Assembly (NCBI GenBank): GCA_964487545.1
Contig: CAZARI010000021.1
Span: 1-51,629, forward strand
DNA from: SKUL01 sp964487545
Lineage (GTDB): Bacteria > Bacteroidota > Bacteroidia > Flavobacteriales_D > SKUL01
Length of the DNA stretch: 51,629 nt
Direction: 5' to 3'
Made by a program: the position numbers and the translations under genes
Notes under the pieces: model-generated
What the model was told of the DNA's origin: nothing
The model's database searches: none
Seen by the model: only the letters and a program-made list of their open reading frames with translations
Shown: positions 25,665 to 33,804 of the stretch, piece by piece
Layout: each line of letters opens with the position of its first letter
How positions within the stretch are numbered: position 1 is the stretch's first letter

Positions 25665-26966
25665 ATGCGAATAGATCAACTTTATCATCACTTTCTCACT
25701 TCCACCGGTGTTTGTACCGACACCAGAAACCTCATCGAAGGAAGTCTATTTTTCGCCCTTAAAGGCGCTAATTTCAACGGCAATCATTTTACCAATCAAG
25801 CCATTGAAGCAGGTTGCGTTCTCGCCCTAGCCGACGAAACTCCTACAACACCTGACCCGCGCATTATCGTTGTAGACAATGCCCTTGAAGTTATGCAGCA
25901 ACTGGCCGCATACCACCGCCAACAGCTCAACATTCCCGTTATCGGCCTGACTGGCAGCAATGGAAAAACCACCACCAAAGAACTGATTCATGCGGTGCTT
26001 CAAAAAAAATACAACGTGCATGCCACCAAAGGCAATCTCAACAACCACATCGGAGTGCCGTTAACCCTACTGGCCATGTCAAAAGAAACAGAAATAGCAG
26101 TTATTGAAATGGGCGCCAACCAACCCGATGACATCAAGCAGCTCTGCGAAATTGCCGACCCTGATTATGGCATTATCACCAACATTGGTGAAGCACATCT
26201 GCAGGGATTTGGAAGTAAAGAGGGCGTGAGCCGTGCCAAAGGCCAGCTCTTTGATCACATTAGAAAAAGAAAAGGAACTGCCATCTGCAATGCCTCGGAT
26301 GCACTTATTCAGGAACTAAGCCACGGTATTCGCAAATTCACCTATTCGGTTGATGACAGTCGAGCAGATGTGCAGAGCAAGCTAATTTCCGAATCGGTTT
26401 ATGTCGGCTTGAAGTGGAAAACCAACAACTATTCTTCTCCGCCGGTCCAAACCCTTCTGGTGGGAGGTTATAATCTGCCCAATCTGCTCGCGGCCATTGC
26501 AACCGGTATACATTTTAATGTTGACTACGCGGATATTTCTGCAGCACTTGCTGAATACGAACCAAAGAACAACCGATCGCAATTGCTAAAAACCGAAAAA
26601 AACCACATTCTTTTGGATGCCTATAACGCCAATCCAAGCAGTGTTCACGCAGCGCTGGAAGACTTTGCCCAATATGACCACGGCAATCGGTTTGTAATTT
26701 TCGGTGACATGTTTGAACTGGGTACCCGGAGCCTTAGCGCACATCAAAAGGTGCTGGAGAAACTCATGGAACACCGGCTTCGGGGAATGGTCATCGGAAA
26801 GGCATTTCTTCAGGCTTCCGTCGAAATGACGCTTGCCGAAATAAAGGTATTTGAAACCACCAAAGAAGCCGAAACACACCTTCAAAAGCAACCGATTACC
26901 GACCGATTTATTTTATTGAAAGGTTCGCGTGGAATGCAACTCGAAAAACTGACGAAACTGCTCTAA
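25665..26966 (+). CDS. murF: UDP-N-acetylmuramoyl-tripeptide--D-alanyl-D-alanine ligase
   Basis: This 433-residue protein is MurF, which adds D-Ala-D-Ala to the peptidoglycan precursor in the cytoplasm using ATP. Mur ligase features: N-terminal FFALKGANFNGNHFTNQAIEAG, ATP loop GLTGSNGKTTTK (K101), AVIEMGANQPDDI, NIGEAHLQGFGS, LLDAYNANPSSVHAAL and FGDMFELG. The start was set at the ATG at 25665; an in-frame TTG at 25659 is only two codons upstream and lies in the terminator T tract. Its start is 13 bases after the gldJ terminator stem, so independent transcription with almost no leader is implied. It converges with the acyl-CoA dehydrogenase gene, sharing four bases at the stops. Confidence 0.95.
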   Translation: MRIDQLYHHFLTSTGVCTDTRNLIEGSLFFALKGANFNGNHFTNQAIEAGCVLALADETPTTPDPRIIVVDNALEVMQQLAAYHRQQLNIPVIGLTGSNGKTTTKELIHAVLQKKYNVHATKGNLNNHIGVPLTLLAMSKETEIAVIEMGANQPDDIKQLCEIADPDYGIITNIGEAHLQGFGSKEGVSRAKGQLFDHIRKRKGTAICNASDALIQELSHGIRKFTYSVDDSRADVQSKLISESVYVGLKWKTNNYSSPPVQTLLVGGYNLPNLLAAIATGIHFNVDYADISAALAEYEPKNNRSQLLKTEKNHILLDAYNANPSSVHAALEDFAQYDHGNRFVIFGDMFELGTRSLSAHQKVLEKLMEHRLRGMVIGKAFLQASVEMTLAEIKVFETTKEAETHLQKQPITDRFILLKGSRGMQLEKLTKLL

Positions 26967-28105
26967 GCTTTCAGCACACTGCGCGAAATAACAATTCGCT
27001 GTACTTCGGAGGTTCCTTCGTATATCTGTGTAATCTTGGCGTCACGCATCAAACGCTCCACGTGATACTCTTTAACGTAGCCATACCCCCCGTGAATCTG
27101 CACGGCCTCAACCGTTACATTCATGGCTGTTTCTGAGGAGTAGAGCTTTGCCATTGACCCCGAGAGATCATAACTCATATTGTTGTCCTTATGCCATGCT
27201 GCTTTCAGGCAGAGGTTGCGGGCGTTTTCAATTTGTACGGCCATATCTGCCAGCTTAAAAGCAATGGCCTGATGCTCACAAATAGGTTTGCCGAAGGTTT
27301 CGCGTTCTTTGGAATAAGCCAGGGCAAGTTCGTATGCTCCTGATGCTATTCCCAAAGCCTGGGCGGCTATTCCAATTCGGCCACCGGTTAAGGTTCTCAT
27401 GGCGAATTTAAAACCAAATCCGTCCTCACCGATACGGTTTGCTTTCGGAACTTTTACATCCTGAAACATCAGGGTATGGGTATCGGAACCACGAATTCCC
27501 AATTTATCTTCTTTTGCACCAATCTCGAATCCGGGCATGTCTTTCTCTACGATCAGGCAATTGATACCGCGGTGACCTTTATCCACATCGGTTTGCGCCA
27601 TCACCAGATAAACAGATGCTGTTCCACCGTTGGTGATCCAGTTTTTGGTTCCGTTCAACAGGTAGTGATCACCTTTATCGATGGCGGTGGTGCGCTGTGA
27701 AGTTGCGTCTGAACCCGCCTCAGGTTCTGACAAGCAAAAGGCCCCAATAATTTCTCCTTTGGCCAACGGCACCAAGTATTTTTGTTTTTGCTCCTCGGAA
27801 CCGAATTGCTCCAGACCCCAACAAACCAACGAGTTGTTGACCGACATCACCACAGAAGCCGAGGCATCAACCTTAGAAATCTCCTCCATGGCCAAAACGT
27901 AACTGACGGCATCCATTCCACCGCCACCATACTTCTGGTCGACCATCATTCCGAGAAAACCGAGTTCGCCAAGTTGTTTTATCTCTTCGGCCGGAAAGGT
28001 CTGATTTGTATCACGCTCAATCACGCCAGGTTTAAGAACGTTTTGAGCAAAATCGCGGGCGGCATCTCTAACGGCCAGTTGTTCTTCAGTGAGTTGAAAA
28101 TCCAT
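26963..28105 (-). CDS. Acyl-CoA dehydrogenase (short/medium-chain type)
   Basis: This 380-residue flavoprotein belongs to the acyl-CoA dehydrogenase family, catalysing alpha,beta-dehydrogenation of acyl-CoA with FAD, passing electrons to ETF. Family motifs: FAQNVLKPGVIERD, GGGGMDAVSYVLAMEEIS, FCLSEPEAGSDA, GTKNWITNGG, FGKPICEHQAIAFKLADMA, AVQIHGGYGYVKEYHVERLMRDAK and the catalytic base region QIYEGTSEVQR. Length and the position of this Glu match short-chain (butyryl-CoA type) enzymes. Substrate chain length is inferred. A TAATTTTG box about 40 bases upstream (28153-28146) may be its promoter. The stop codon region overlaps the end of murF on the other strand. Confidence 0.92.
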   Translation of the reverse strand: MDFQLTEEQLAVRDAARDFAQNVLKPGVIERDTNQTFPAEEIKQLGELGFLGMMVDQKYGGGGMDAVSYVLAMEEISKVDASASVVMSVNNSLVCWGLEQFGSEEQKQKYLVPLAKGEIIGAFCLSEPEAGSDATSQRTTAIDKGDHYLLNGTKNWITNGGTASVYLVMAQTDVDKGHRGINCLIVEKDMPGFEIGAKEDKLGIRGSDTHTLMFQDVKVPKANRIGEDGFGFKFAMRTLTGGRIGIAAQALGIASGAYELALAYSKERETFGKPICEHQAIAFKLADMAVQIENARNLCLKAAWHKDNNMSYDLSGSMAKLYSSETAMNVTVEAVQIHGGYGYVKEYHVERLMRDAKITQIYEGTSEVQRIVISRSVLKA

Positions 28106-28145
28106 TTGAAAGCTTTTTAAATTTTGGTGATTTTTGGACGGATCG

Positions 28146-28153
28146 CAAAATTA
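28146..28153 (-). promoter_or_regulatory. -7 element of the acyl-CoA dehydrogenase gene
   Basis: TAATTTTG on the minus strand (28153-28146) is a perfect -7 element, 41 bases before the ATG at 28105. The -33 element is not clear. Confidence 0.4.
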
Positions 28154-28206
28154 ACCTTTAAATTTTATTTTCACCTTTGCTGCTTCACCTCACCAAGCTT
28201 TTAAAC

Positions 28207-29259
28207 ATGAATAATGTGCGGGTCATCGGATTAATGTCGGGCACTTCGCTCGATGGTACAGATATCGCGTACTGCTCATTTCCAACGGACAATCCGGCAC
28301 TTTTTAAGATCATTAGGGCACAAACCATTGCTTATGATCGCCAGTGGCAGCAACGCCTCAGTCAACTTCACCGAGGCAGTGCCGAAGAATTGGTCAAAAC
28401 GCAATATGAATACTCCCTTCTGGTTGCCGAAATGGTCGTTTGTTTTCTAAGAGAAAATGAGCTCGCCCCTCCCGATCTGATTGCTTTTCACGGACACACC
28501 ATTTTTCATACCCCTGACATCGGAATTACTTATCAATTGGGATCTCCTGCAATTCTTGCCTCCGCCACGGGGATTTCTGTGGTTGGAGATTTCAGATCGG
28601 CAAACGTCGTTTTAGGAGGTCAAGGTGCTCCACTGGTTCCGATTGGTGATTTACATTTATTTCCAGAATACGATGCCTGTCTGAATCTGGGAGGTTTTGG
28701 AAACATCAGTATAAAGCAGCCTGAAAATTTAATTGCTTTTGATATTTGTGCGGTGAACATGGCGCTAAACGAACTGGTGGCGGCCGAAGGAAAATCCTTT
28801 GATGAAAATGGTGAATTAGCAGCCTCTGGAAGGGTAGATGAAAACCTGCTCGCAGCGCTGAATGAATTGCCTTTTTATCGGAAAAAACCTCCTAAATCAC
28901 TCGGACGCGAATGGTATGAACAAGCGGTGCGACCGATACTCGATTCATCAAAAATCAACACCAACGACAAACTGGCCACGTATTGTGAACATATTGCTGA
29001 ACAGGTGGTCGTCGTTGCCAAAGGATCGGAGCGGTTGCTAATTACAGGCGGCGGAGCACACCACTCCTTTTTGGTGAGCCGAATCAGATCAAAAACAAGC
29101 GCTGAAGTTATTATTCCCGAGCTTGAAATTATAGACTTTAAAGAGGCGCTGATATTTGCTCATCTCGGCCTCTTGCGTATCCAACACAATGACAATTGCT
29201 TAGAATCGTACACTGGCGCATCCCGAAGCCATTGCGCTGGCAGTCTTCACCTGCCTTAA
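28207..29259 (+). CDS. anmK: Anhydro-N-acetylmuramic acid kinase
   Basis: This 350-residue protein is AnmK, which converts 1,6-anhydro-MurNAc to MurNAc-6-phosphate during cell-wall recycling. Hallmarks are the N-terminal ATP-binding GLMSGTSLDGTDIAYC, AFHGHTIFH, TYQLGSPAILA, VVGDFRSANVVLGGQGAPLVP, LNLGGFGNIS, FDICAVNMALNEL and the LLITGGGAHHSFL loop. The start was set at ATG 28207 (MNNVRVIG), since a longer frame from 28177 gives no homologous N-terminus. It follows the divergent acyl-CoA dehydrogenase after a 101-base gap. Confidence 0.94.
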   Translation: MNNVRVIGLMSGTSLDGTDIAYCSFPTDNPALFKIIRAQTIAYDRQWQQRLSQLHRGSAEELVKTQYEYSLLVAEMVVCFLRENELAPPDLIAFHGHTIFHTPDIGITYQLGSPAILASATGISVVGDFRSANVVLGGQGAPLVPIGDLHLFPEYDACLNLGGFGNISIKQPENLIAFDICAVNMALNELVAAEGKSFDENGELAASGRVDENLLAALNELPFYRKKPPKSLGREWYEQAVRPILDSSKINTNDKLATYCEHIAEQVVVVAKGSERLLITGGGAHHSFLVSRIRSKTSAEVIIPELEIIDFKEALIFAHLGLLRIQHNDNCLESYTGASRSHCAGSLHLP

Positions 29260-29312
29260 TCACATCCCGTTTGTTTTTTGGCTTGATGCGGATGCCAGCA
29301 CATTTCTTTTGA

Positions 29313-29320
29313 TATATTTG
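29313..29320 (+). promoter_or_regulatory. -7 element (TATATTTG) for the Glu/Leu dehydrogenase operon
   Basis: A perfect TAnnTTTG box ends 18 bases before the ATG at 29339. No TTTG at 19-base spacing is present, so only the -7 half is supported. Confidence 0.4.
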
Positions 29321-29338
29321 CCCCTTAAATTCAGGTGC

Positions 29339-30565
29339 ATGAAAGAACTCTTAATTCGGTTTGAGGAAAAAGAACCGGAAATTGTTTTTGAATGGAATGA
29401 TGCCGAAACCGATGCGAAAGGATGGGTTGTAATCAACTCACTTAGAGGAGGTGCGGCCGGCGGTGGAACCCGTATGAGAAAGGGACTTGACCGTCGCGAA
29501 GTGGTGTCATTGGCCAAAACCATGGAAATCAAATTCAGTGTAGCCGGACCACCGATCGGCGGAGCCAAATCCGGAATAGATTTCGACCCTTCCGATCCAC
29601 GAAAAAAAGAAGTACTACAGCGCTGGTTCAAAGCTGTTTTACCCATTTTAAAAAACTACTATGGTACTGGCGGCGATATGAATATCGACGAAGTGCATGA
29701 AGTCATTCCGATAACAGAAGAGTTGGGTTTGTGGCATCCACAGGAGGGTGTTGTCAACGGCCACTTCAACCCGCGCGACAGTGAGAAAATTCACAAAATT
29801 GGTCAGTTGCGGTTTGGTGTTTCCAAAATGGTCACCGATCCGGAATTCACGCCGGATGTCAATCAAAAATATGTAATTGCAGATCTGATCACCGGCTTTG
29901 GTGTTGCTGAATCCGTTGTTCACCATTACGCTATTTACAACAAAGATTTGCATGGTGCAACGGCCATCGTTCAGGGATGGGGCAATGTTGGTTCTGCCGC
30001 TGCCTACTACCTGGCTAAGCGCGGATGCAAAATCATTGGCATTATTGACCGCGCAGGTGGCGTGATTAAAGAATCGGGATTTAGCTTTGAAGAAATCACC
30101 GACCTTTACCGCAACAAAAACGGGAACCAACTGGTGGCCGACAACATGCTTTCTTTTGATGAGGTAAACAGCAAAATCTGGGATCTCGGGGCGGATATTT
30201 TCCTGCCTTGTGCAGGATCACGACTGGTAACCCATGAACAGTGCGAACGCATGATTGCGGCAGGAACAACAGTCATATCGTGTGGCGCAAATGTTCCTTT
30301 TGCCGATACAGCCATATTTTATGGTCCGATAGCAGAATACTGTGACACCCAAATCAGCGTAATACCTGATTTTATTGCCAACTGCGGAATGGCGCGAGTA
30401 TTTGCGTACTGCATGCAAGAAAATATTGAATTTACCGATATCGCCTTCTTTGAAGACACTTCAAGAACCATTCACAGGGCGCTTAGCGAAGTATATCAAC
30501 GGAATCCAAAAACCATCCATATTGCCCAAACAAGTTTTCAAGTAGCACTAGAACAACTCATCTAA
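29339..30565 (+). CDS. Glu/Leu/Phe/Val dehydrogenase family protein
   Basis: This 408-residue protein is an amino-acid dehydrogenase that oxidatively deaminates a glutamate or branched/aromatic amino acid with NAD(P). The catalytic loop is GPPIGGAKSGIDFDPS (K77), GTGGDMNIDE provides substrate contacts, and the C-terminal Rossmann domain has IVQGWGNVGSAAAYYLAKRG. LPCAGSRLVT and ISCGANVPF follow. The start was set at ATG 29339 (MKELLIRF); the frame extends to 29309 without support. The upstream part is short, as in leucine dehydrogenases, but substrate preference cannot be read from sequence alone. It ends seven bases before nhaD, so the two are one operon. Confidence 0.88.
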   Translation: MKELLIRFEEKEPEIVFEWNDAETDAKGWVVINSLRGGAAGGGTRMRKGLDRREVVSLAKTMEIKFSVAGPPIGGAKSGIDFDPSDPRKKEVLQRWFKAVLPILKNYYGTGGDMNIDEVHEVIPITEELGLWHPQEGVVNGHFNPRDSEKIHKIGQLRFGVSKMVTDPEFTPDVNQKYVIADLITGFGVAESVVHHYAIYNKDLHGATAIVQGWGNVGSAAAYYLAKRGCKIIGIIDRAGGVIKESGFSFEEITDLYRNKNGNQLVADNMLSFDEVNSKIWDLGADIFLPCAGSRLVTHEQCERMIAAGTTVISCGANVPFADTAIFYGPIAEYCDTQISVIPDFIANCGMARVFAYCMQENIEFTDIAFFEDTSRTIHRALSEVYQRNPKTIHIAQTSFQVALEQLI

Positions 30566-30572
30566 TAAACCC

Positions 30573-31868
30573 ATGGAAATTTTAATGATCATCGTTTTTG
30601 TGATTGGCTATCTGGCCATCGCACTGGAAAGCCCGATTAAGATTGACAAAACGGCGTCGGCCTTAATTACAGGCATTATTTGCTGGGCGCTATATGTATT
30701 TACGCCTATTGAACACATGCATGTTGAGCAGGGACTCATGCACCACCTTTATGACATTGCCAATATCCTGTTCTTTTTAATGGGAGCAATGACCATCGTA
30801 GAGTTGATTGATGCTCACGAAGGTTTTGCTGTTATTACCAACCGCATTAAAACCACCAATAAAGTTAAGCTGTTGTGGATTATCGCGATTCTGACCTTCT
30901 TTCTGTCTGCGGTACTCGACAACCTCACCACTTCCATCGTAATGATATCGCTGCTGCGGCAGTTGATTGCACATAAAAGAACGCGGTGGATGTTTGCCGG
31001 TATGGTAATTATTGCAGCCAATGCCGGTGGAGTGTGGACACCGATTGGCGACGTAACCACCACCATGCTCTGGATTAAAGGACAGCTTCCTGACACCATG
31101 GTCATTGTGACCAAACTTTTCATCCCCGGCCTTCTTGCAATGGTGGTACCCGTATTTATTATGTCATTACGAATGAAGGGAAATGTAAACCGGCCTAGGA
31201 AAAATGAAAGCGTGGACCATTATGTTACTCCTACCACTCCGTTTGAACGAATGCTGATATTGGGGCTCGGTATTTTAGGATTATTATTTGTTCCGATCTT
31301 TAAGACGATCACCAATTTGCCGCCCTTTATGGGAATGATGCTTAGTGTGGGTATTCTGTGGATGATAACCGAAATCATCCACAGAAATAAAAACAGAGAA
31401 ACCAAATCGAAGCTATCGGTGGTGAATGTCCTACAGAAAATAGACACCGGCTCGGTACTTTTCTTTCTTGGAATTCTTCTGGCGGTTTCGGCCCTTCAGG
31501 AAGTTGGGCATCTAAACTATATGGCAGCGTTTCTGGATAAGCACATCGGCAATCTTTTTGCCATAAACATTGCCATCGGAATGCTTTCGGCAGCGGTAGA
31601 CAACGTTCCGTTGGTAGCGGCAGCACAAGGAATGTATCCCATTTCTGCTGACCCAACATCTCCCTTTGCAGCCAGCGGAGTATTTTGGCAGTTTCTGGCT
31701 TATTGTGCCGGTATCGGAGGTAGTGCACTGATCATCGGCTCTGCAGCAGGAGTTGCAGTAATGGGTCTCGAAAAAATTGACTACGTATGGTACATGAAGA
31801 AGATTTCGTTGCTAGCGCTTTCAGGATTCTTTGCAGGAGCATTGGTCTATTACCTGATGAATGTATAA
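30573..31868 (+). CDS. nhaD: Na+/H+ antiporter NhaD
   Basis: This 431-residue integral membrane protein of the ArsB/NhaD ion transporter superfamily matches NhaD. It has about 11-12 transmembrane segments. Characteristic loops are FFLMGAMTIVELIDAHEGF, SAVLDNLTTSIVMISLL, VIIAANAGGVWTPIGDVTTT (the discontinuous helix with TPIGD), FFLGILLAVSALQEVGHL and the second repeat SAAVDNVPLVAAAQGM, plus GSAAGVAVMG near the C-terminus. NhaD exchanges internal Na+ for external H+ and supports alkali/salt tolerance, fitting a marine organism. It is seven bases after the amino-acid dehydrogenase, and the exbB operon follows after 51 bases. Confidence 0.93.
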   Translation: MEILMIIVFVIGYLAIALESPIKIDKTASALITGIICWALYVFTPIEHMHVEQGLMHHLYDIANILFFLMGAMTIVELIDAHEGFAVITNRIKTTNKVKLLWIIAILTFFLSAVLDNLTTSIVMISLLRQLIAHKRTRWMFAGMVIIAANAGGVWTPIGDVTTTMLWIKGQLPDTMVIVTKLFIPGLLAMVVPVFIMSLRMKGNVNRPRKNESVDHYVTPTTPFERMLILGLGILGLLFVPIFKTITNLPPFMGMMLSVGILWMITEIIHRNKNRETKSKLSVVNVLQKIDTGSVLFFLGILLAVSALQEVGHLNYMAAFLDKHIGNLFAINIAIGMLSAAVDNVPLVAAAQGMYPISADPTSPFAASGVFWQFLAYCAGIGGSALIIGSAAGVAVMGLEKIDYVWYMKKISLLALSGFFAGALVYYLMNV

Positions 31869-31919
31869 TTTAGGCATTGCAATCAGCGTTATAACACACA
31901 TCAAAAACCAACTCGGGAG

Positions 31920-32627
31920 ATGTCATTATTTCTTTTTACTCAGATAAATGAAGGCGGTCAAGCCGCTCTGGACACATTAGAGACCATTGAACCAACCATC
32001 GAAACCCTATCAATATGGGAGTTGATTGTGGCCGGGGGCTGGTATATTATGATGCCGTTGGGATTTCTTTCCGTACTGGCGGTCTATATTTTTATTGAGC
32101 GAACACTGGCCATTAATAAAGCATCGCGCGAGGATAAAGACTTCATGAATAAAATCCGCGATTTTATTCATGATGGCAAAGTAGAATCGGCAAAAAACCT
32201 ATGCAGTTCGCACAACACCCCAGTAGCCCGAATGTTGGAAAAAGGAATTTCGAGAATTGGAAAACCGATTACTGATATTTCCAGTTCTATCGAGAACGTT
32301 GGAAAGCTCGAAGTTTATAAACTGGAAAAAGGACTGTCGGTGGTCGCTACTGTGGCTGGTGCCGCTCCGATGATTGGATTTCTGGGAACGGTGATCGGAA
32401 TGATCGTGACTTTTCACGCCATGAAAATTAGTGATGCGGGGGTAGAAATCACCGAACTTTCTGGTGGTATCATGCAGGCCATGGTCACCACCGTTGCCGG
32501 TCTTGTTATTGGAATTATTGCATACATCGCTTATAATACCTTAGTGACAAGAGTAGAAAAAGTGGTTCACAATATGGAAGCCAAGGCCCTTGAATTTCTG
32601 GACTTACTGGACGAACCCGGAAAGTAA
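31920..32627 (+). CDS. exbB: ExbB/TolQ-type proton channel subunit
   Basis: This 235-residue MotA/TolQ/ExbB protein has three transmembrane segments: about residues 37-60 and two near the C-terminus in the family block KGLSVVATVAGAAPMIGFLGTV and GIMQAMVTTVAGLVIGIIAY. With ExbD it forms the inner-membrane proton channel that energises TonB-dependent uptake at the outer membrane. The long N-terminal periplasmic segment (QINEGGQAALDTLETIEPT) is typical for Bacteroidota ExbB proteins. ExbD begins six bases downstream and a TonB-like protein follows. No promoter box was found; it may be read from the GDH-nhaD operon. Confidence 0.93.
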   Translation: MSLFLFTQINEGGQAALDTLETIEPTIETLSIWELIVAGGWYIMMPLGFLSVLAVYIFIERTLAINKASREDKDFMNKIRDFIHDGKVESAKNLCSSHNTPVARMLEKGISRIGKPITDISSSIENVGKLEVYKLEKGLSVVATVAGAAPMIGFLGTVIGMIVTFHAMKISDAGVEITELSGGIMQAMVTTVAGLVIGIIAYIAYNTLVTRVEKVVHNMEAKALEFLDLLDEPGK

Positions 32628-32633
32628 ACTACG

Positions 32634-33035
32634 ATGAATCTCAGACCACGAAATAAAATTAGCGCAGAATTCAGTATGTCGTCAATGACCGACCTGGTAT
32701 TTCTGTTGCTCATTTTCTTTATCATTGTTTCTACATTGGTTAGTCCCTACGCGCTGCCTGTCGATCTACCGGAAAGCAGCAACCGCACTCAGGACAAGCA
32801 AAGCACATCGCTGCGAATAGGAGCTGATTTGGTTCACTCGATCGATAACCGGGTCGTCAACCCCACCAATATTGAGAGCGAACTGGCACAAGTGCTGTCT
32901 ACCAAATCCGACCAAAGCATTTTACTCAGTGTAGATCAAAGTGTGCCCACGGGCATCATGGTAAAGGTGCTTGATATCGCCAAACGCAACCAATGGAAAA
33001 TTGTGCTCAAAACACAACCTTCCTCAGATCAATAA
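32634..33035 (+). CDS. exbD: ExbD/TolR biopolymer transport protein
   Basis: This 133-residue protein has one N-terminal transmembrane helix after a basic cytoplasmic tail (MNLRPRNKISAEF), with the family motif SSMTDLVFLLLIFFIIVSTLV containing the proton-relay aspartate at about D21. The periplasmic domain ends in the dimer segment VDQSVPTGIMVKVLDIAKR. It pairs with the ExbB encoded six bases upstream; TonB follows 16 bases later. The intact Asp argues for an active channel. Confidence 0.92.
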   Translation: MNLRPRNKISAEFSMSSMTDLVFLLLIFFIIVSTLVSPYALPVDLPESSNRTQDKQSTSLRIGADLVHSIDNRVVNPTNIESELAQVLSTKSDQSILLSVDQSVPTGIMVKVLDIAKRNQWKIVLKTQPSSDQ

Positions 33036-33051
33036 TTAACCGATCTGAAAA

Positions 33052-33804
33052 ATGGAGCTCATTCAAAATAAGGATAAAAGAACGGCACTGATTGGAACCA
33101 TCACTATCCACGTCATTCTGCTAATCCTGTTTCTCTTATTTGGTCTCGACACCCCATACCCCCTTCCCGAAGATCGCGGAGCAACCATTGAATTTGGCTG
33201 GAGCACCACTGGCAGCGGAGAGGTTGAAACCCAGATCCAAACAGATATTCCGATACCACAAGAACAACCAACACCCACTGCGGTTACTCCGCCGGTAGAG
33301 GACGTTGAAGAAGAATTTGTAACACAGGAAGAAAGCGAAATCAGCACACCCGAAGTGGTGGAAACGCAACCTGAACCAGAGCCAGAACCAGAACCTTCAC
33401 TTAGCGAAGAACTTAGTCGCACGCTCGATCAGGCGTGGTCAACACCGGCTGGTGGAGGAAGTCAAGGTGATGCCGGTGGAGAAGGAAACCAGGGTGCACC
33501 AGATGGCCAACCCGGAAAAGGCGTACTGGGAGGTGGTCAGGGCGATTGGGAACTGGCGGGGCGCGGACTGGTTAGCGGCTACACCATCAAAGACACCAAA
33601 GAACAGGGAATCGTCGTTCTCGATATCACCGTTGATCGTCAGGGAAATGTACTCAGCGCAAAGTGGAACCCACAAAGCAATACCACTAGCGCCTACCTGA
33701 CACAAAAAGCCATTCATGCCGGCATGCGGTATAAATTCAGCCCAAACAGCAGCGCAGCCATTGAACAGCGCGGAAAAATCCGTTTTATTTTCCAACTGAA
33801 TTAA
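33052..33804 (+). CDS. TonB-like energy transducer
   Basis: This 250-residue protein has a single N-terminal transmembrane helix (about 11-31), an extended Pro/Glu/Thr/Val-rich spacer (IPIPQEQPTPTAVTPPVED ... QPEPEPEPEPS), a Gly/Gln/Asp-rich patch, and a C-terminal domain with TonB-like features (GIVVLDITVDRQGNVLSAKWN and QKAIHAGMRYKFSP). It would transmit proton-motive force from the upstream ExbB-ExbD to outer-membrane receptors. The C-terminal domain is a divergent version of TonB_C, so TonB or TolA/AgmX-like transducer are alternatives. Its stop is directly followed by the folC ATG (TAAATG). Confidence 0.82.
   Translation: MELIQNKDKRTALIGTITIHVILLILFLLFGLDTPYPLPEDRGATIEFGWSTTGSGEVETQIQTDIPIPQEQPTPTAVTPPVEDVEEEFVTQEESEISTPEVVETQPEPEPEPEPSLSEELSRTLDQAWSTPAGGGSQGDAGGEGNQGAPDGQPGKGVLGGGQGDWELAGRGLVSGYTIKDTKEQGIVVLDITVDRQGNVLSAKWNPQSNTTSAYLTQKAIHAGMRYKFSPNSSAAIEQRGKIRFIFQLN

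Noticed and set aside
26963..26966. Four-base overlap of the convergent murF and acyl-CoA dehydrogenase stops
   Set aside because: Convergent stop overlaps are common in compact genomes and need no special explanation.
33300..33420. Low-complexity Pro/Glu repeat as a separate DNA repeat
   Set aside because: It encodes the ordinary TonB spacer and is explained by protein function.
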